A stretch of 30,577 nt of DNA from Pseudomonadota bacterium (GTDB lineage: Bacteria; Pseudomonadota; Alphaproteobacteria; Rhizobiales; Devosiaceae): assembly GCA_023415605.1 (NCBI GenBank), contig JAEZKB010000297.1, positions 1 to 30,577 on the forward strand, in the 5' to 3' direction. Of this stretch, positions 30,208-30,577 are shown in pieces; within the stretch, counting starts at the first letter, position 1; each line of letters begins with the position of its first letter. A model generated the notes under the pieces. That model was not told where the DNA came from and did no database searches. It saw only the letters and a program-made list of their open reading frames with translations. The translations under genes and the position numbers were made by a program.

Positions 30208-30577
30208 CTATAACGCTTCAAGCTCGGCGCGGAGCCGGTTGATGAAGATGGACTGCGCGGCATTGAGCTTGGTCTTGGCGACCGACAAGGTGAACCACTC
30301 TGCACGGTCCACCTCCGGAAAGGACTGCAACCGTCCCGTCTTGGGCGGCCATTGCATCGCCACGACATTCGATTTCAGGCTGGTTATCGAGAAGTCACCA
30401 TTGAGGGCCAGGCAATGCACGGTCTTTCCGCCCTTCTGCCTGACCTGGCCCAAATCTAGCGGCTGCCCCTCGGGTGGTGGAGAGCCCAGTTCCTCCTGGA
30501 ACTCGCGTCGGGCCGCCTCCCAGGGGCGCTCGTTTTCATCGAGCTCACCCTTTGGGATTGACCAGGCGCCCTCGTCC
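30208..30577 (-). CDS. NUDIX hydrolase, C-terminal part (start beyond window)
   Basis: The visible 122 residues begin with DEGAWSIPKGELDENERPWE and continue AARREFQEELG, a complete Nudix box of the form G-x5-E-x7-R-E-x2-E-E-x-G. The rest holds strands VHCLALNGDFSI and a conserved WPPKTGRLQSFPEVDRAEWF segment, found in the bacterial Nudix group that resembles diadenosine-polyphosphate and DUF-type hydrolases. It would hydrolyse a nucleoside diphosphate linked to another group; the substrate is unknown. The gene reads toward the hydrolase gene on the same strand, but 200 bases and two anaeroboxes separate them, so they are probably separate transcripts. Confidence 0.88.
   Translation of the reverse strand, partial: DEGAWSIPKGELDENERPWEAARREFQEELGSPPPEGQPLDLGQVRQKGGKTVHCLALNGDFSITSLKSNVVAMQWPPKTGRLQSFPEVDRAEWFTLSVAKTKLNAAQSIFINRLRAELEAL

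Noticed and set aside
1..30577. tRNA, rRNA, CRISPR arrays, insertion sequences and attachment sites
   Set aside because: I looked for cloverleaf-like segments in the gaps, regularly spaced repeats, transposase motifs and terminal repeats, and saw none.

Overview
The window is GC-rich, densely packed chromosomal DNA that looks alphaproteobacterial, probably Hyphomicrobiales-like. The clues are FNR/FixK-type anaeroboxes, a BigR/SqrR-type sulfide operon and the overall gene repertoire; the organism itself cannot be named from the sequence. I see no rRNA, tRNA, CRISPR array, insertion sequence or phage gene.

The main structure is a set of genes joined by one regulatory motif, TTGA-N6-TCAA, the FNR/FixK/Dnr family binding site. 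By eye I count ten exact copies plus one single-mismatch copy. All lie in promoter-like gaps, generally about 52-82 bases upstream of a start codon. They flank: a flavodoxin plus a sensor-kinase fragment (1-889), a PatZ-like acyl-CoA synthetase/acetyltransferase fusion (1004-3679), an MgtA-type P-type ATPase (3676-6117), a second P-type ATPase (6377-8974), an APH-fold protein (8904-9938), a zinc alcohol dehydrogenase (10058-11044), a triple-BON protein (11121-11771), a glucokinase-like/aldolase/PfkB operon (14600-11773), PEP synthase plus a small protein (14750-17402), an OsmC-like protein and a glyoxalase-fold protein (23717-24594), an ABC exporter operon (28919-24602) and a Tat-exported hydrolase (30007-29033). 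This reads as a low-oxygen survival regulon. It combines rerouting of glycolysis and PEP, acetyl-CoA and protein-acetylation control, cation pumping, alcohol/aldehyde redox balance and envelope export.

Between 17.4 and 23.7 kb sits a different module without anaeroboxes. A BigR/SqrR-type ArsR repressor is divergent from DUF2892, persulfide dioxygenase, a DUF442 phosphatase-like protein, a TauE/SafE exporter and sulfide:quinone oxidoreductase. An overlapping pair of promoters with a central palindrome lies between the two arms. Together these genes oxidise and detoxify sulfide and persulfide. Next to it is an opposite-strand pair: a SelA-like PLP enzyme and an unrecognised 174-residue protein.

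The most interesting observations are the density and geometry of the anaeroboxes (which also help choose start codons), a 31-codon leader ORF with a strong ribosome site directly upstream of the mgtA-like gene, a glucokinase homologue that has lost its glucose- and phosphate-binding residues, a PatZ-like protein that keeps the histidine of the active synthetases, and the sulfide module embedded in the FNR-type cluster.
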